NCBI RefSeq assembly: GCF_011759585.1
Contig: NZ_JAAOYV010000001.1
Span: forward strand, 62,001-126,000
Direction of reading: 5' to 3'
DNA length: 64,000 nucleotides
DNA from: Frigoribacterium endophyticum
GTDB lineage: Bacteria; Actinomycetota; Actinomycetes; Actinomycetales; Microbacteriaceae
The notes under the pieces are model-generated. The model was given only the letters and a program-made list of their open reading frames with translations. It made no database searches and was not told the origin of the DNA. This document shows positions 46,851-55,600 of this stretch, piece after piece (position 1 is the first letter of the stretch; each line of letters opens with the position of its first letter). Made by a program: the position numbers and the translations under genes.

Positions 46851-48226
46851 ACCGACCTCCCAGAGCCCGGAGTGCGGGCGGACTCACAGGCTGCCGGGGC
46901 GCGCTCCATCTCCCGCCACGCGCCTCCCGTCAGGGGAGAGAGCGTGACGACGACGTAGACGGCGGCGACGACGCCGAACGCCACGGCGAGGCCGACCGTG
47001 TCGGCGGCGACGCCCCCGAGCAGTGCACCGAGCGGCACCCCTGCCCACGCCCCGGCCGTGATCAGCCCGAAGACCCGGGCCCGCAGGTGCTCGGGCACGC
47101 GCTCCAGCTCCACCGCGCCCAGGATGGGGTTGATCGCGCCCGCGGCCAGCCCGGAGACCGCCGTGGCCGCGACGAGCCACGCCAGCGGCAGGTCGAGCGC
47201 GAACGCGGCCGACGAGGGGCCGCCCGCGAGGGCGAAGCAGACCGCGAACGTCACGCGACGGCGAACGCGGTGGGCCACCAGGCCGAAGCCCACGCTGCCC
47301 ACGAGGGCGCAGCCGCCCATCACCGCGACGATCAGCCCGAGCGCGGCGGCGCCGCCCAGCCGGTCGTCGGCGTAGATCGGCAGCAGCGTCGAGCTGCGGG
47401 CGGCGTCGAGCAGGTTCGTCACCAGCACCAGGGCGACCACGAGGCGCATCAGCCGGTCGCGGGCGACGAACCGGGCCCCCTCCGCGAGGTCGCTCCAGAA
47501 GGAGGCACGGTTCGCGTCCGTCTGGCCTGCCGCACCCGCCGTCGACGAGCCGGCCCGCGACCCCGCCGCCGCTCGCGGCACCAGCAGCAGCGTCAGCAGC
47601 GCCGACACCGCGAACGACGCCGCGTCGACGACGAGCGTGCCGAGGGGCCCGAGCAGGGCGACCAGCAGGCCCGCGAGCGTGGCGCCGACGAGCTTCGCCA
47701 GCCGCTCCGAGCCGTCGAGGAACCCCACGCTCCGTTCGAGGCGCACCCCGGCCGCCCTGGAGAGGGACGGCAGCATGACGCGGCGAGCGGTCTGCCCCGG
47801 GGCGTCGAACAGGCCGCTGACGAAGACGAGGGCGAGCAGGGCCCAGAACGGCAGGCCGACCGTCACGGCGAGGGCGGGCACGGCCAGCACCGTGACGCCG
47901 CTGACGACGTCGGCGACCACGGCGCTCCGGCGGTGACCGACGCGGTCGGCGACGACGCCGCCCAGCGGCCCGCCGACGACGACGGGGAGGGTCGCGGCGA
48001 CGGCGGCCACGCCGACCTCGACCCCGCTGCCGCCGGTGCCGAGCACGTAGAAGGGGACGGCGAACGAGGTGACCACGTTGCCCGTCTGGCTGACGGCGTG
48101 GGCGGCCAGGAGGGCGGTCAGGGCCGTGCGGGGGCGGCCGTGGGGCGCGGTGTGCGCTGCCTCCCCGGTGCCTCCGTCGGCAGCTTCGGGCCCCGAGACG
48201 CCGGCGGGGACCCTCGGCTCCGTCAC
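46847..48226 (-). CDS. MFS transporter (major facilitator superfamily)
   Basis: 459 aa with about 12 membrane helices. It has the loop GPLGGVVADRVGHRR (motif A type) and the actinobacterial exporter pattern FDAPGQTARR and LDGSERLAKLVG. It likely exports a drug or metabolite; its substrate might be sensed by the ArsR protein encoded just upstream. GTG 48226 overlaps the ArsR stop by 4 nt. Confidence 0.88.
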   Translation of the reverse strand: MTEPRVPAGVSGPEAADGGTGEAAHTAPHGRPRTALTALLAAHAVSQTGNVVTSFAVPFYVLGTGGSGVEVGVAAVAATLPVVVGGPLGGVVADRVGHRRSAVVADVVSGVTVLAVPALAVTVGLPFWALLALVFVSGLFDAPGQTARRVMLPSLSRAAGVRLERSVGFLDGSERLAKLVGATLAGLLVALLGPLGTLVVDAASFAVSALLTLLLVPRAAAGSRAGSSTAGAAGQTDANRASFWSDLAEGARFVARDRLMRLVVALVLVTNLLDAARSSTLLPIYADDRLGGAAALGLIVAVMGGCALVGSVGFGLVAHRVRRRVTFAVCFALAGGPSSAAFALDLPLAWLVAATAVSGLAAGAINPILGAVELERVPEHLRARVFGLITAGAWAGVPLGALLGGVAADTVGLAVAFGVVAAVYVVVTLSPLTGGAWREMERAPAACESARTPGSGRSV

Positions 48227-48819
48227 GGCGCCGTGGGCCGCCGGTACGCCTGGTGTGCCCAGGTGACGTGCTCGACCGCGGGGTCGTCGGGCTCGTGGGC
48301 GGCGGAGACGTCGAGCCACCTCTCGGTGAGCCCCTCGAGCTCGTCGCGCAGTGAGGCGAGCTCGTCGACGGTGAGCCGGAGGGTGCGGTCGCCGAGCGCG
48401 GCCGCGGCGACCCACTCGCGGGGGAGGGACGGCGCCTCGTCGAGGTAGCGCCCGTACTGCGCTGCGAGCACCTGCGCGATCGAGCGCTGGAACGCGGTGG
48501 ACGCGGCGGCCCGCTCAGGGTCGTCGAGCATGTCGGCCGGCTCCCACGCGGTCAGGTCGCTCGTGGCCCGCCACCAGCGTTCGCGGCGGTCGGGCCCCTG
48601 AGCGTCGGCCTGCTCGATCAGGCCGACGGCGGCGAGCTTGCCGAGGTGGTAGCTGAGGGTGCCGGGGGCCTCGTCGACGACGTCGGCGAGGAGGGCGGCG
48701 GTCTGCGGGCCTCGCTCGCGGAGGAGCCCGAGGAGGCGCAGCCGAGTGGGGTGCGCCAGAGCACGCAGCGAGGCGGCGTCGGTGAGCTCGGCACGACGGT
48801 CGGGCAAGCGAGAGGTCAT
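48223..48819 (-). CDS. ArsR-family transcriptional regulator
   Basis: 198 aa. The winged helix (about 15-90) has ASLRALAHPTRLRLLGLLRE and GTLSYHLGKLAAVGLIEQ. There are no Cys metal sites, so the ligand is probably not a metal. A longer C-terminal domain is helical. ATG 48819 is 7 nt after TAAGGT, so the message is leaderless. An operator-like inverted repeat overlaps its own promoter, pointing to autorepression of the ArsR-MFS-PAP2 operon. Confidence 0.88.
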   Translation of the reverse strand: MTSRLPDRRAELTDAASLRALAHPTRLRLLGLLRERGPQTAALLADVVDEAPGTLSYHLGKLAAVGLIEQADAQGPDRRERWWRATSDLTAWEPADMLDDPERAAASTAFQRSIAQVLAAQYGRYLDEAPSLPREWVAAAALGDRTLRLTVDELASLRDELEGLTERWLDVSAAHEPDDPAVEHVTWAHQAYRRPTAP

Positions 48820-48826
48820 GGGCTCG

Positions 48827-48855
48827 ACCTTAGATGCGCAAGAAGTGTTGCGCAA
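48827..48855 (-). promoter_or_regulatory. Promoter and operator of the ArsR operon
   Basis: TTGCGC (48850-48855), 17 nt, TAAGGT (48827-48832). The perfect inverted repeat TGCGCAA-N6-TTGCGCA (48835-48854) covers the -35 and spacer. Confidence 0.65.
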
Positions 48856-48948
48856 TGCCCCTTGTGCATGACGGGCCCTTGTCTGAGACGGGCGGCAGTC
48901 GAGGGAGCAGACTCGACCTCACATGACCCGAGCCACAGGAGGCACGCC

Positions 48949-49221
48949 ATGACCGGCACCAACACGAACGAGCCGCACCAGGGCGGCGTCACCGACGAGA
49001 CCGCCGAGTTCGGCGACCGCACCCGGGTGCCCGTCGCCGGCAGCACCGAGAACCACGGCGACGTCGAGACCGACGAGGGCGCCGAGCGCGGCACCGCCCA
49101 CCTCAACGGGCGCGACGCGACCGGCGACGTGATGGACCGCAGCGGCACCGTCGACTCCGACGACGTCGACAGGCTGCTCGGCGAGCGCAAGGACGACGAC
49201 GAGGGGCCGCGCGCTCCGTAG
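48949..49221 (+). CDS. Small acidic, probably disordered protein
   Basis: 90 aa, not recognised. It is hydrophilic, Asp/Glu/Gly/Thr-rich (ETAEFGDRTRVPV, DRSGTVDSDDVDRLLGERK) and has no hydrophobic core. AGGAGG lies 6 nt before ATG 48949, a strong translation signal. Similar in composition to the proteins at 33619 and 63610 rather than clearly homologous. Confidence 0.65.
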   Translation: MTGTNTNEPHQGGVTDETAEFGDRTRVPVAGSTENHGDVETDEGAERGTAHLNGRDATGDVMDRSGTVDSDDVDRLLGERKDDDEGPRAP

Positions 49222-49252
49222 CCCGCCCCGAGCCGGGCCCGGTCGCCTCGAT

Positions 49253-49281
49253 TGGCGAGCGGGCCCGAGCTCGTGTATGGT
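49253..49281 (+). promoter_or_regulatory. Promoter of tRNA-Arg
   Basis: TTGGCG, 17 nt, TATGGT; about 27 nt before the tRNA. Confidence 0.6.
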
Positions 49282-49308
49282 TTCCTCTGGCCGTTCGGCC
49301 GGAGAAAT

Positions 49309-49381
49309 GCGCCTGTAGCTCAACGGATAGAGCATCTGACTACGGATCAGAAGGTTGGGGGTTCGAGTCCCTCCAGGCGCA
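49309..49381 (+). tRNA. tRNA-Arg (anticodon ACG)
   Basis: Acceptor arms GCGCCTG/CAGGCGC pair fully; discriminator A. The anticodon stem TCTGA/TCAGA holds CTACGGA, giving ACG, which reads CGU (and CGC/CGA after deamination to inosine). T-loop GGTTCGAGTCC. Confidence 0.96.
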
Positions 49382-49394
49382 CGAGATCGAGAAG

Positions 49395-49424
49395 AGCCCC
49401 TGCCCTACACTGCAGGGGCTTTTC
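49395..49424 (+). terminator. Terminator of tRNA-Arg
   Basis: AGCCCCTGC/GCAGGGGCT 9-bp stem, 8-nt loop, then TTTTCTCG. Confidence 0.85.
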
Positions 49425-49576
49425 TCGTCCTCGGTGCTCGTCTGGCCGCCTGCCGGCGGCGTGCCGGTGGCGCTCCGCGCACCGGCGTCCGGTCACCGAT
49501 CTGCGACCGGACGGGCCATGCGCCGGCGCCCTCCCCGGATCGCAGATGCCATCCCTGTCCACAGGTGACGATCCGT

Positions 49577-49596
49577 TCGTAGACATTTGCCTACGA
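49577..49596 (+). promoter_or_regulatory. Operator-like repeat before the antitoxin gene
   Basis: TCGTAG-N8-CTACGA, perfect 6-bp arms in an AT-richer patch, 19 nt before ATG 49615. Toxin-antitoxin operons usually repress themselves through such sites. Confidence 0.5.
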
Positions 49597-49614
49597 CGAA
49601 GGCACCATGGGGGG

Positions 49615-49872
49615 ATGCTGAAGACGATCAAAGTCGGGGACCTCCGTCGCAACTCCGCCGAGATGATCACCGATGTCCAGAACGGCGATCAGTACGTCTT
49701 GACGAGCAACGGGCGTGCCGTCGCCAGGGTCGTACCGGTCCGGGACGACGAGCGTTGGATGCACAACCGTGACGAGGTCGCGGCGGCGCTGAGCGCGGCG
49801 GCCAGCGACCTCGACGAGCTCGCAGAGCTCGTCGAGGTCGCTCGGCGCTCGGAGGCGGGAGCGGACCTGTGA
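49615..49872 (+). CDS. Phd/YefM-type antitoxin
   Basis: 85 aa. MLKTIKVGDLRRNSAEMI and VLTSNGRAVARVVPV are the DNA-binding part of the Phd/YefM family. The acidic C-terminal helix DLDELAELVEVARRSE would wrap the toxin. Its TGA overlaps the toxin GTG (GTGA). The gene pair follows a tRNA, a common landing spot for accessory modules, but no integrase or attachment repeat is visible. Confidence 0.85.
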   Translation: MLKTIKVGDLRRNSAEMITDVQNGDQYVLTSNGRAVARVVPVRDDERWMHNRDEVAAALSAAASDLDELAELVEVARRSEAGADL

Positions 49873-50273
49873 GGGCGGTCCTCGACACCAACGTCCTCCT
49901 CGCCCGTCACCCCGTCCCCGCCGAGTACGACGACGTCAAGGTCTCCGCGGTGACGTGGGGGGAGATCCGGCGGGGCATCGGCATCTACCGGGGCCGGGGC
50001 GACGCGGCGAAGGCCCTCCGATTCGAGAACCAGTACCAGCACCTCCGTCTCGCGCTCGGCGCTGGCCTTCCCTTCGACGACGCAGTGGCGGCGTCCTTCC
50101 AGAGCCTGGTCGAGCTGACGCACTCCGCTGGTCGCGAGTCGAGGGGGCGGATCCTCGACCTGATGATCGCGGCCACCGCCGTCGCGCACGGTGCGGACCT
50201 GGTGACCGCGAACCCTTCCGACTTCGTCGGTCTGGAGGAGCTCCTCAGGGTCGTCTCTCCGGACGCGCCCTGA
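49869..50273 (+). CDS. PIN-domain toxin, VapC type
   Basis: 134 aa. The acidic active site is visible: LDTNVLLA (Asp near residue 6), VTWGEIRRG (Glu), ILDLMIAATAVA (Asp) and LVTANPSDF (Asp). VapC toxins cut RNA, often tRNA or rRNA, when their antitoxin is degraded. Translation is coupled to the antitoxin by the GTGA overlap. Confidence 0.88.
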   Translation: MRAVLDTNVLLARHPVPAEYDDVKVSAVTWGEIRRGIGIYRGRGDAAKALRFENQYQHLRLALGAGLPFDDAVAASFQSLVELTHSAGRESRGRILDLMIAATAVAHGADLVTANPSDFVGLEELLRVVSPDAP

Positions 50274-50280
50274 TCTCGGC

Positions 50281-50326
50281 CTGACGGCTCGGGCACGGGA
50301 CTCGTGCTCCGCCTGACACCCGTCAG
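50281..50326. terminator. Hairpin between the VapC and hydrolase genes
   Basis: CTGACGG/CCGTCAG outer stem with an inner GGGCAC/GTGCTC pairing, between convergent genes. Confidence 0.45.
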
Positions 50327-50961
50327 CGCGCCGCGGCGGCCTGCGCGCCCGCGGCGCCCGACGTCGCGAGGTCGCTCTTCTCCAGCGGCTGGCCGGCACC
50401 GAGGGCGGCCGTCCACGCGTCCGTCGTCGCGACGACGGCGAAGTTCGAGTGCAGCAGCGCCATCAGGGTCGTGTGCACGGTCTCGGCGTCGACGGTGCCG
50501 GCGGCGTTCGCGATGCTGATCGCCCCCGTCGCGTCGGAGAGGACCTCCACGGCGACGCCGTGCGCCTCGGCGTCGGCGGCCGACGCGACGATGCAGTTGT
50601 TGGTCATGTAGCCGACCAGGGTGACGGTGTCGATCTCGGAGTCGCGGAGGACGCCCAGGAGGTCCGTGTGCGCGAACACGGAGCTGTACTGCTTCGTGAC
50701 GGCGTGCCAGTCGTCCCGCCGACGCCGCTCGACCTCGGGGTGCAGCGCGAAGCGGTCCGTGCTCGGGTCGAACACCGGAGCGCCCTCGCCGGCGGTGTGC
50801 TGCACGACGACGACCAGGGCCCCGGCGTCGGTGGCGGCGTCGATCGCCGCCCCGATCCGCTCCAGCGAGTCGGCGACGGGCGGGTGCTGGATCTCGAGGG
50901 GGCCGTCGAAGTACTCCTGCTGGACGTCGACGACGACGAGGGCGCGGGTGGGGGTGGTCAT
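50323..50961 (-). CDS. Cysteine hydrolase, isochorismatase-like
   Basis: 212 aa. The triad is visible: Asp in VVDVQQEYF, Lys in TKQYSSVF and Cys in YMTNNCIVASA. The family includes nicotinamidases and isochorismatases; the substrate is not clear because the metal-site His residues of nicotinamidase are not obvious. ATG 50961 starts the domain. The gene lies downstream of a member of the small repeated family (51078). Confidence 0.85.
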   Translation of the reverse strand: MTTPTRALVVVDVQQEYFDGPLEIQHPPVADSLERIGAAIDAATDAGALVVVVQHTAGEGAPVFDPSTDRFALHPEVERRRRDDWHAVTKQYSSVFAHTDLLGVLRDSEIDTVTLVGYMTNNCIVASAADAEAHGVAVEVLSDATGAISIANAAGTVDAETVHTTLMALLHSNFAVVATTDAWTAALGAGQPLEKSDLATSGAAGAQAAAAR

Positions 50962-51077
50962 GGTGCCTCCTGGCTGGGCGGGGCGGCGCGGGTGCGTCGT
51001 GACGATCCTCGCTGCTGACCCGCGACTCCACCGGCACCACCCCGCCGGTTGCTCGAGACCTCCGACCCAGCTGTCGC

Positions 51078-51467
51078 TCAGCCCTCGGCGGGCCGCGACC
51101 TCGTCGGGAAGGGGTCGTTCGGGCCGGGCGCCGGAGTGCCGTGCGTGTCCTCCTCGTCCTGCGAGTGGCCCGAGGCGGCGTCGACGAAGCGCGCCCCGCC
51201 CACGGCCGCGGTGCGCCGGACGAGCTCGGCCACGAGGGCGTCGTCCTCGGGCTGCAGGGCGTCCTCGGGGGCGACCTCGACCATGACCTGGCTCGCCGGG
51301 CCGAGCAGCAGCTCGGCCGTCACCGCCACGCCGTCCTCGTCCGCGGTCGGCACCTCGACGATGTCCGTCGTGCCGTTCTGGCCGAGGGCCGCCGCGTACG
51401 CGAGCACCGCCTCCGCGATCGCGTCGCCGGTCATGACGCGGTTCTCGCCGTAGACGATGTACTTCAC
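51078..51467 (-). CDS. Small protein of an unrecognised three-member family (copy 1)
   Basis: 129 aa. It begins VKYIVYGENRVMTGDAIAEA and continues VLAYAAALGQNGTTD, then a strand LLLGPASQVMVEV. The same core recurs at 56215 and 61608. I read it as a beta strand, a helix from GDxIAxAVxxYAAxLG, then a sheet; no known domain is recognised. The last 30 residues are polar and differ among copies. GTG 51467 has AAAGGA 7 nt upstream. Confidence 0.75.
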   Translation of the reverse strand: MKYIVYGENRVMTGDAIAEAVLAYAAALGQNGTTDIVEVPTADEDGVAVTAELLLGPASQVMVEVAPEDALQPEDDALVAELVRRTAAVGGARFVDAASGHSQDEEDTHGTPAPGPNDPFPTRSRPAEG

Positions 51468-51570
51468 GTGGGGGTCCTTTCGTAGACCACGCCACTCAAC
51501 CCCCTCGACCCTGGCAGGGCTCGGCCGGCCGCCCGGCGACCTCCGAGGGGCGGAGGAGCAGTCTCGACCG

Positions 51571-52050
51571 ATGACCGGCAGAGACGACACCTTCACCGCC
51601 CTCAGCGTCCAGCGCGCCCTCGAGAACGTCGAGGCCGGCGGCAAGCCGTTCGCGTGCCTCCTCGTCCGTGACGGCGAGGTCGTCGTCGAGGCCGTGAACC
51701 ACGTCGCCCAGACCGGCGACCCCACCGCCCACGCCGAGATCCGCGCGATCCGGGCGGCCGCCGAGCAGGGCATCACCGACCTGCGCGGCGTCGTCGCCTA
51801 CGTCACCGCCTACCCGTGCCCGATGTGCCTCGGTGCGCTCTACTACGCGCAGCCCGACCGTGTCGTCTACGCGGTGTCGCGCGAGGAGGAGGGCGAGCAC
51901 TACGAGGACGGCAACCGCCTCATGTCGCTCGCGACGTTCTACGACGAGTACACGAAGGGCATCGAGGAGCGGGCCCTCCCCGCCGAGCACGGCACGGCCG
52001 ACGACGCGACCGCCCCGTTCGTCGCGTGGACGGCGCGGCACGCGTCCTGA
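51571..52050 (+). CDS. Nucleoside deaminase (cytidine/deoxycytidylate deaminase family)
   Basis: 159 aa. Zinc and catalytic motifs are THAEIRAIR (HAE) and AYPCPMCLGALYYA (PCxxC). The arrangement resembles guanine deaminase or tRNA adenosine deaminase-like enzymes. YTKGIEERALPAEH near the end fits the guanine deaminase group better. ATG 51571 follows GGAGGAGCAG; a longer in-frame start would overlap the divergent gene's promoter. Confidence 0.88.
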   Translation: MTGRDDTFTALSVQRALENVEAGGKPFACLLVRDGEVVVEAVNHVAQTGDPTAHAEIRAIRAAAEQGITDLRGVVAYVTAYPCPMCLGALYYAQPDRVVYAVSREEEGEHYEDGNRLMSLATFYDEYTKGIEERALPAEHGTADDATAPFVAWTARHAS

Positions 52051-52051
52051 G

Positions 52052-52063
52052 CCCGCGCGGGCG
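52052..52063. terminator. Short GC palindrome after the deaminase gene
   Basis: GCCCGCGCGGGC directly after the stop; weak terminator candidate. Confidence 0.3.
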
Positions 52064-52081
52064 CCGCCCGCCCCGCCGCCG

Positions 52082-52195
52082 TCAGCCCCAGTAGGCCTCG
52101 AGCTCGGCGGCCGTCAGCTCGACGGCGCCGACCAGCCGTGACGACACGGCACGGAGCAGCTCCTCGTGGCGGAGCGCGTCGAGGGCGGTGGTCAC
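52082..52195 (-). CDS. 37-aa micro-protein coupled to the next gene
   Basis: A helical peptide: VTTALDALRHEELLRAV then SSRLVGAVELTAAELEAYWG (as read in two parts). Its GTG 52195 overlaps the TGA of the upstream 47-aa gene (GTGA), the coupling seen in real operons here. Not recognised. Confidence 0.5.
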   Translation of the reverse strand: MTTALDALRHEELLRAVSSRLVGAVELTAAELEAYWG

Positions 52196-52335
52196 GAGAG
52201 GCCGAGGACGAACAGCACCCCGGCGACGAAGGTGCCGCACGTGGCGACGGCCGACGTGGCGACGACGAAGAGGGTGACCTGGCGGTCGCGGTCGCGGACC
52301 TCGGTGAAGGGGCTCCTGGCGGTGTGGAAGCTCAT
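52192..52335 (-). CDS. 47-aa single-helix membrane micro-protein
   Basis: MSFHTARSPFTEVRDRDRQV followed by the helix TLFVVATSAVATCGTFVAGV and LFVLGLS. A GAGAAG purine site lies 4 nt before ATG 52335. Its stop overlaps the start of the 37-aa gene. The pair looks like a small membrane protein with a soluble partner. Confidence 0.55.
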   Translation of the reverse strand: MSFHTARSPFTEVRDRDRQVTLFVVATSAVATCGTFVAGVLFVLGLS

Positions 52336-52521
52336 GAGCTTCTCGTCTCCGGCAGCCCTGCGGCGCTGCCTGTTCCTGCGGTGTCTGCCCGCCGTGAACC
52401 GGGCATGTGCCGGCGTCGCGGGCACGGCCACATCGTCGCATCGATGGGGGTCCGGATGGTTAACGACGTGAACTACTGCGTTCCGCGGACAGTCACAGCT
52501 CCCATTCACGCGCATCGATCG

Positions 52522-52551
52522 TTGACAGGCCCCTGACAACCTTGTCAGGAT
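52522..52551 (+). promoter_or_regulatory. GH31 promoter with palindromic operator
   Basis: TTGACA (52522-52527), 18 nt, CAGGAT (52546-52551). The 18-bp palindrome CCTGACAACCTTGTCAGG (52532-52549) fills most of the spacer and enters the -10 box, so a repressor would block it. Confidence 0.65.
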
Positions 52552-52605
52552 CGCTGTCGATCACCTCGCACTTCCCCTCACACCCCTCGGACGACGGAGT
52601 CCTGC

Positions 52606-55600
52606 ATGCCCTCATCCCCCCGGCGCCGCACGGTCGCCACCACCTCGATCGTGACGGCGGGCCTCCTCGCCGCCCTCACCGGCCTGGGCACGGTCGCCCC
52701 GGCCGCCGCGGCGCCGACGGCCGGGGAGGTGGCCGCGGCGCAGACGGTCACCGAGGGCGACGCCCGCTTCCAGGTGCTGTCGCCCACCCTCATCCGCACC
52801 GAGTTCGCGCCGGGCGGCGCGTTCACCGACGCCGCGACCTTCAACGTCGTCGGCCGCGACTCCTTCGCGGCGACGCCGTTCACCACGACGCGCGACGACG
52901 GCTGGCTGACCATCGACACGGGGGAGGCGCGGGTCCGGTACGAGATCGGCTCCGGCTCGTTCGACCAGGGCAACCTGGAGCTCAGCCTCACGACGGGCTC
53001 GGGCCAGCAGGTCGTGGCCGCGCCCTGGCAGCAGGACGACCCCGCGCGCTGCGTCGTGGGCGTCCGCTGCGAGGCCGAGACCCTCGACCTCGTCGGGCTC
53101 GCCCCCGCCACGAACCACACCGGCGCGACCGGCGACGGCTTCGTCGCCGGCTTCGAGCGCGTCGGCGACGCCGCGAGCTTCTCGGTGGCCGCCGAGCAGG
53201 CCGGCCCCCACGACCTCGTCCTCCGCTACGCGAACTCGCAGGGCGGCGACGGCCAGGTCACGACGCGCACCCTCAGCGTCACCGTCGACGGCGGCGCCGC
53301 GCAGACCATCTCGCTGCCGCCGACCGCGGGCTGGGACGACTGGGCGCTGGCCCGGGCGACCCTCGACCTCGCCGAGGGCGAGCACGACGTCGTCGTCGAG
53401 CGCGCCTCCGGCGACTCGGGCAACCTCAACCTCGACGGCGTCGCCGTCGTCGAGCCCGGCGCGGCGTACCCCGCCGAGGCGCCCGCCGCCGTCGAGACCG
53501 TCGACTGCGCGTACGGTGCCCCGTGCGAGGCCGAGACGACGGCCCTGGCCGGCGGCGCGAGCGTCGGCGACGACCACGACGGCGCCTCCGCCGAGGCGTT
53601 CGCCGCCGGCCTCGGCCGTGGCGCGTCGTTCACGGCGCACGTCACGGGCGTGCCCGCGGGCGAGCACGTGCTGCAGATCCGCTACGCGAGCGCGCAGCCC
53701 GACGCGCGCACCGTCTCGGTCAGCACCGGTGCCGGCACCGTGACCACCGCCTCCCTCGAGCCCACCAGCGGCTGGGACCACTGGCGGACCGTCAGCGTGC
53801 CCGTCACCCTGTCGGAGGGCGAGGACGACGTCACCGTCGGCTGCCCCGACGACGCGAGCTGCCAGCTCAACGTCGACACCGTCGCCGTCGCCTCGGCCGC
53901 CGCGCCGCTGCTCGCCCCGCACGCCGCGCTCGGCGGCTACCGTCGCGACCTCGACACCGCGAACGGCACCGTCGACACGAACGCCGGCCTGCTCTACCAG
54001 GACGGCTGGTCGCTCGTCGACGACAGCGCCTCGGCGCAGTACGACGAGGCCACCGAGACCCTCACGCCGCGACCCGTCGCCGACGTCCAGGACGGCTACC
54101 TCTTCGCCGCGGGCGACGACCACGAGACGGCCCTCGGCGACCTGGCCACCCTCACCGGCCCCTCGGTGCTGCTGCCCCGCTGGGCCTACGGCGTCTGGTA
54201 CTCCGAGTACTACGACCGCACGCAGTCCGACTTCACCGACACGATCGTGCCGCGCTTCGCCGAGGAGGGCGTGCCGCTCGACGTGCTCGCCGTCGACACC
54301 GACTACAAGGCGCCCGACAAGTGGAACGGCTGGGAGGTCGACGAGACGAGGTTCCCCGACATGGCGGGCTTCCTCGCCGGGCTCGAGGAGCAGGGCGTCC
54401 ACAACACGCTGAACGTGCACCCGAGCATCACGCAGGGCGACCCGCAGCTGCCCGCGGCCCAGGCCACGGCGCAGGGGAACCTCATCCCGGACGGGGAGCG
54501 CTTCCTGTTCGACTGGTCGGACCCGGCGCAGCTGCAGGCGTACTTCGACCTGCACGACGAGATCGCCGACCAGGGCGTCGACGTCTTCTGGCTCGACTGG
54601 TGCTGCAGCGACGCGTCGCGGTACTCGCAGCCCGGCGTCACGCCCGACGCCTTCATCAACGAGCAGTACGCGCAGCGCACGGCCGACCGCATCGGCCGCG
54701 GCTTCGCCTTCTCGCGGGCCTACGGCGCCCTGACCGCGGGCGGCTACGGCAACCCTCAGCCGGTGCCGACCGGCCCCTGGGCCGACAAGCGCACCACGCT
54801 GCACTTCACCGGCGACACCACGTCGACGTGGCAGATGCTGCAGGCGCAGGTCGGCTACACCCCGGGCGAGTCGGCGGCGACCGGCCTCTCGGCGATCAGC
54901 CACGACATCGGCGGGCACACCGGCGGCACCACCTTCCCGGGCGCGGAGACCGAGAGCACGAAGCTCGCCGACGACCTCTACGCGCGGTGGGTGCAGTTCG
55001 GCACGTTCCAGCCGATCGACCGCCTGCACAGCAACCACAGCGACCGGCTGCCCTGGCAGTACGGCGCGGCGGCCGACGCCTCCGCGACCTCGTTCCTGGA
55101 CCTGCGCGAGGCGCTGATGCCGCTCACCTACACGCTGTCGGCGGAGGCCACGCGCACCGGCGTGCCCGTCGTCCGGCCGCTCTACGTGCAGTACCCCGAG
55201 CAGCAGGAGGCCTACGCCATGGCCGGCAGCGAGTACCTGTTCGGCCCCGACGTGCTCGTCGCCCCGGCGGTGACGCCCGGCGAGACCGCCACGACCCGCG
55301 TGTGGTTCCCCGAGGGCAGCACCTGGACGGACTGGTTCACGGGCGAGACGCACGCCGGCGGCACCACCGCCGACGTCACGACCGGCCTCGACGCCATGCC
55401 CGTGTTCGTCCGCTCGGGCGGCGTCGTCGCGACGCGGAGCGCCGACGTCGCGAACGACGCGACCCCGCTGACCGAGCTCACGCTCACGGCGGCGACCGGC
55501 AGCGACGGCGCCTTCTCGCTCTACGAGGACGACGGCGTCAGCGCCGACCTCACCGCCTCGGCCCGCACGGCCGTGACGTACACGGAGCAGGCCGACGGCG

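Noticed and set aside
49309-50273. Integrated element at tRNA-Arg
   Set aside because: The toxin-antitoxin pair follows the tRNA, but there is no integrase and no repeat of the tRNA 3' end downstream within the window.
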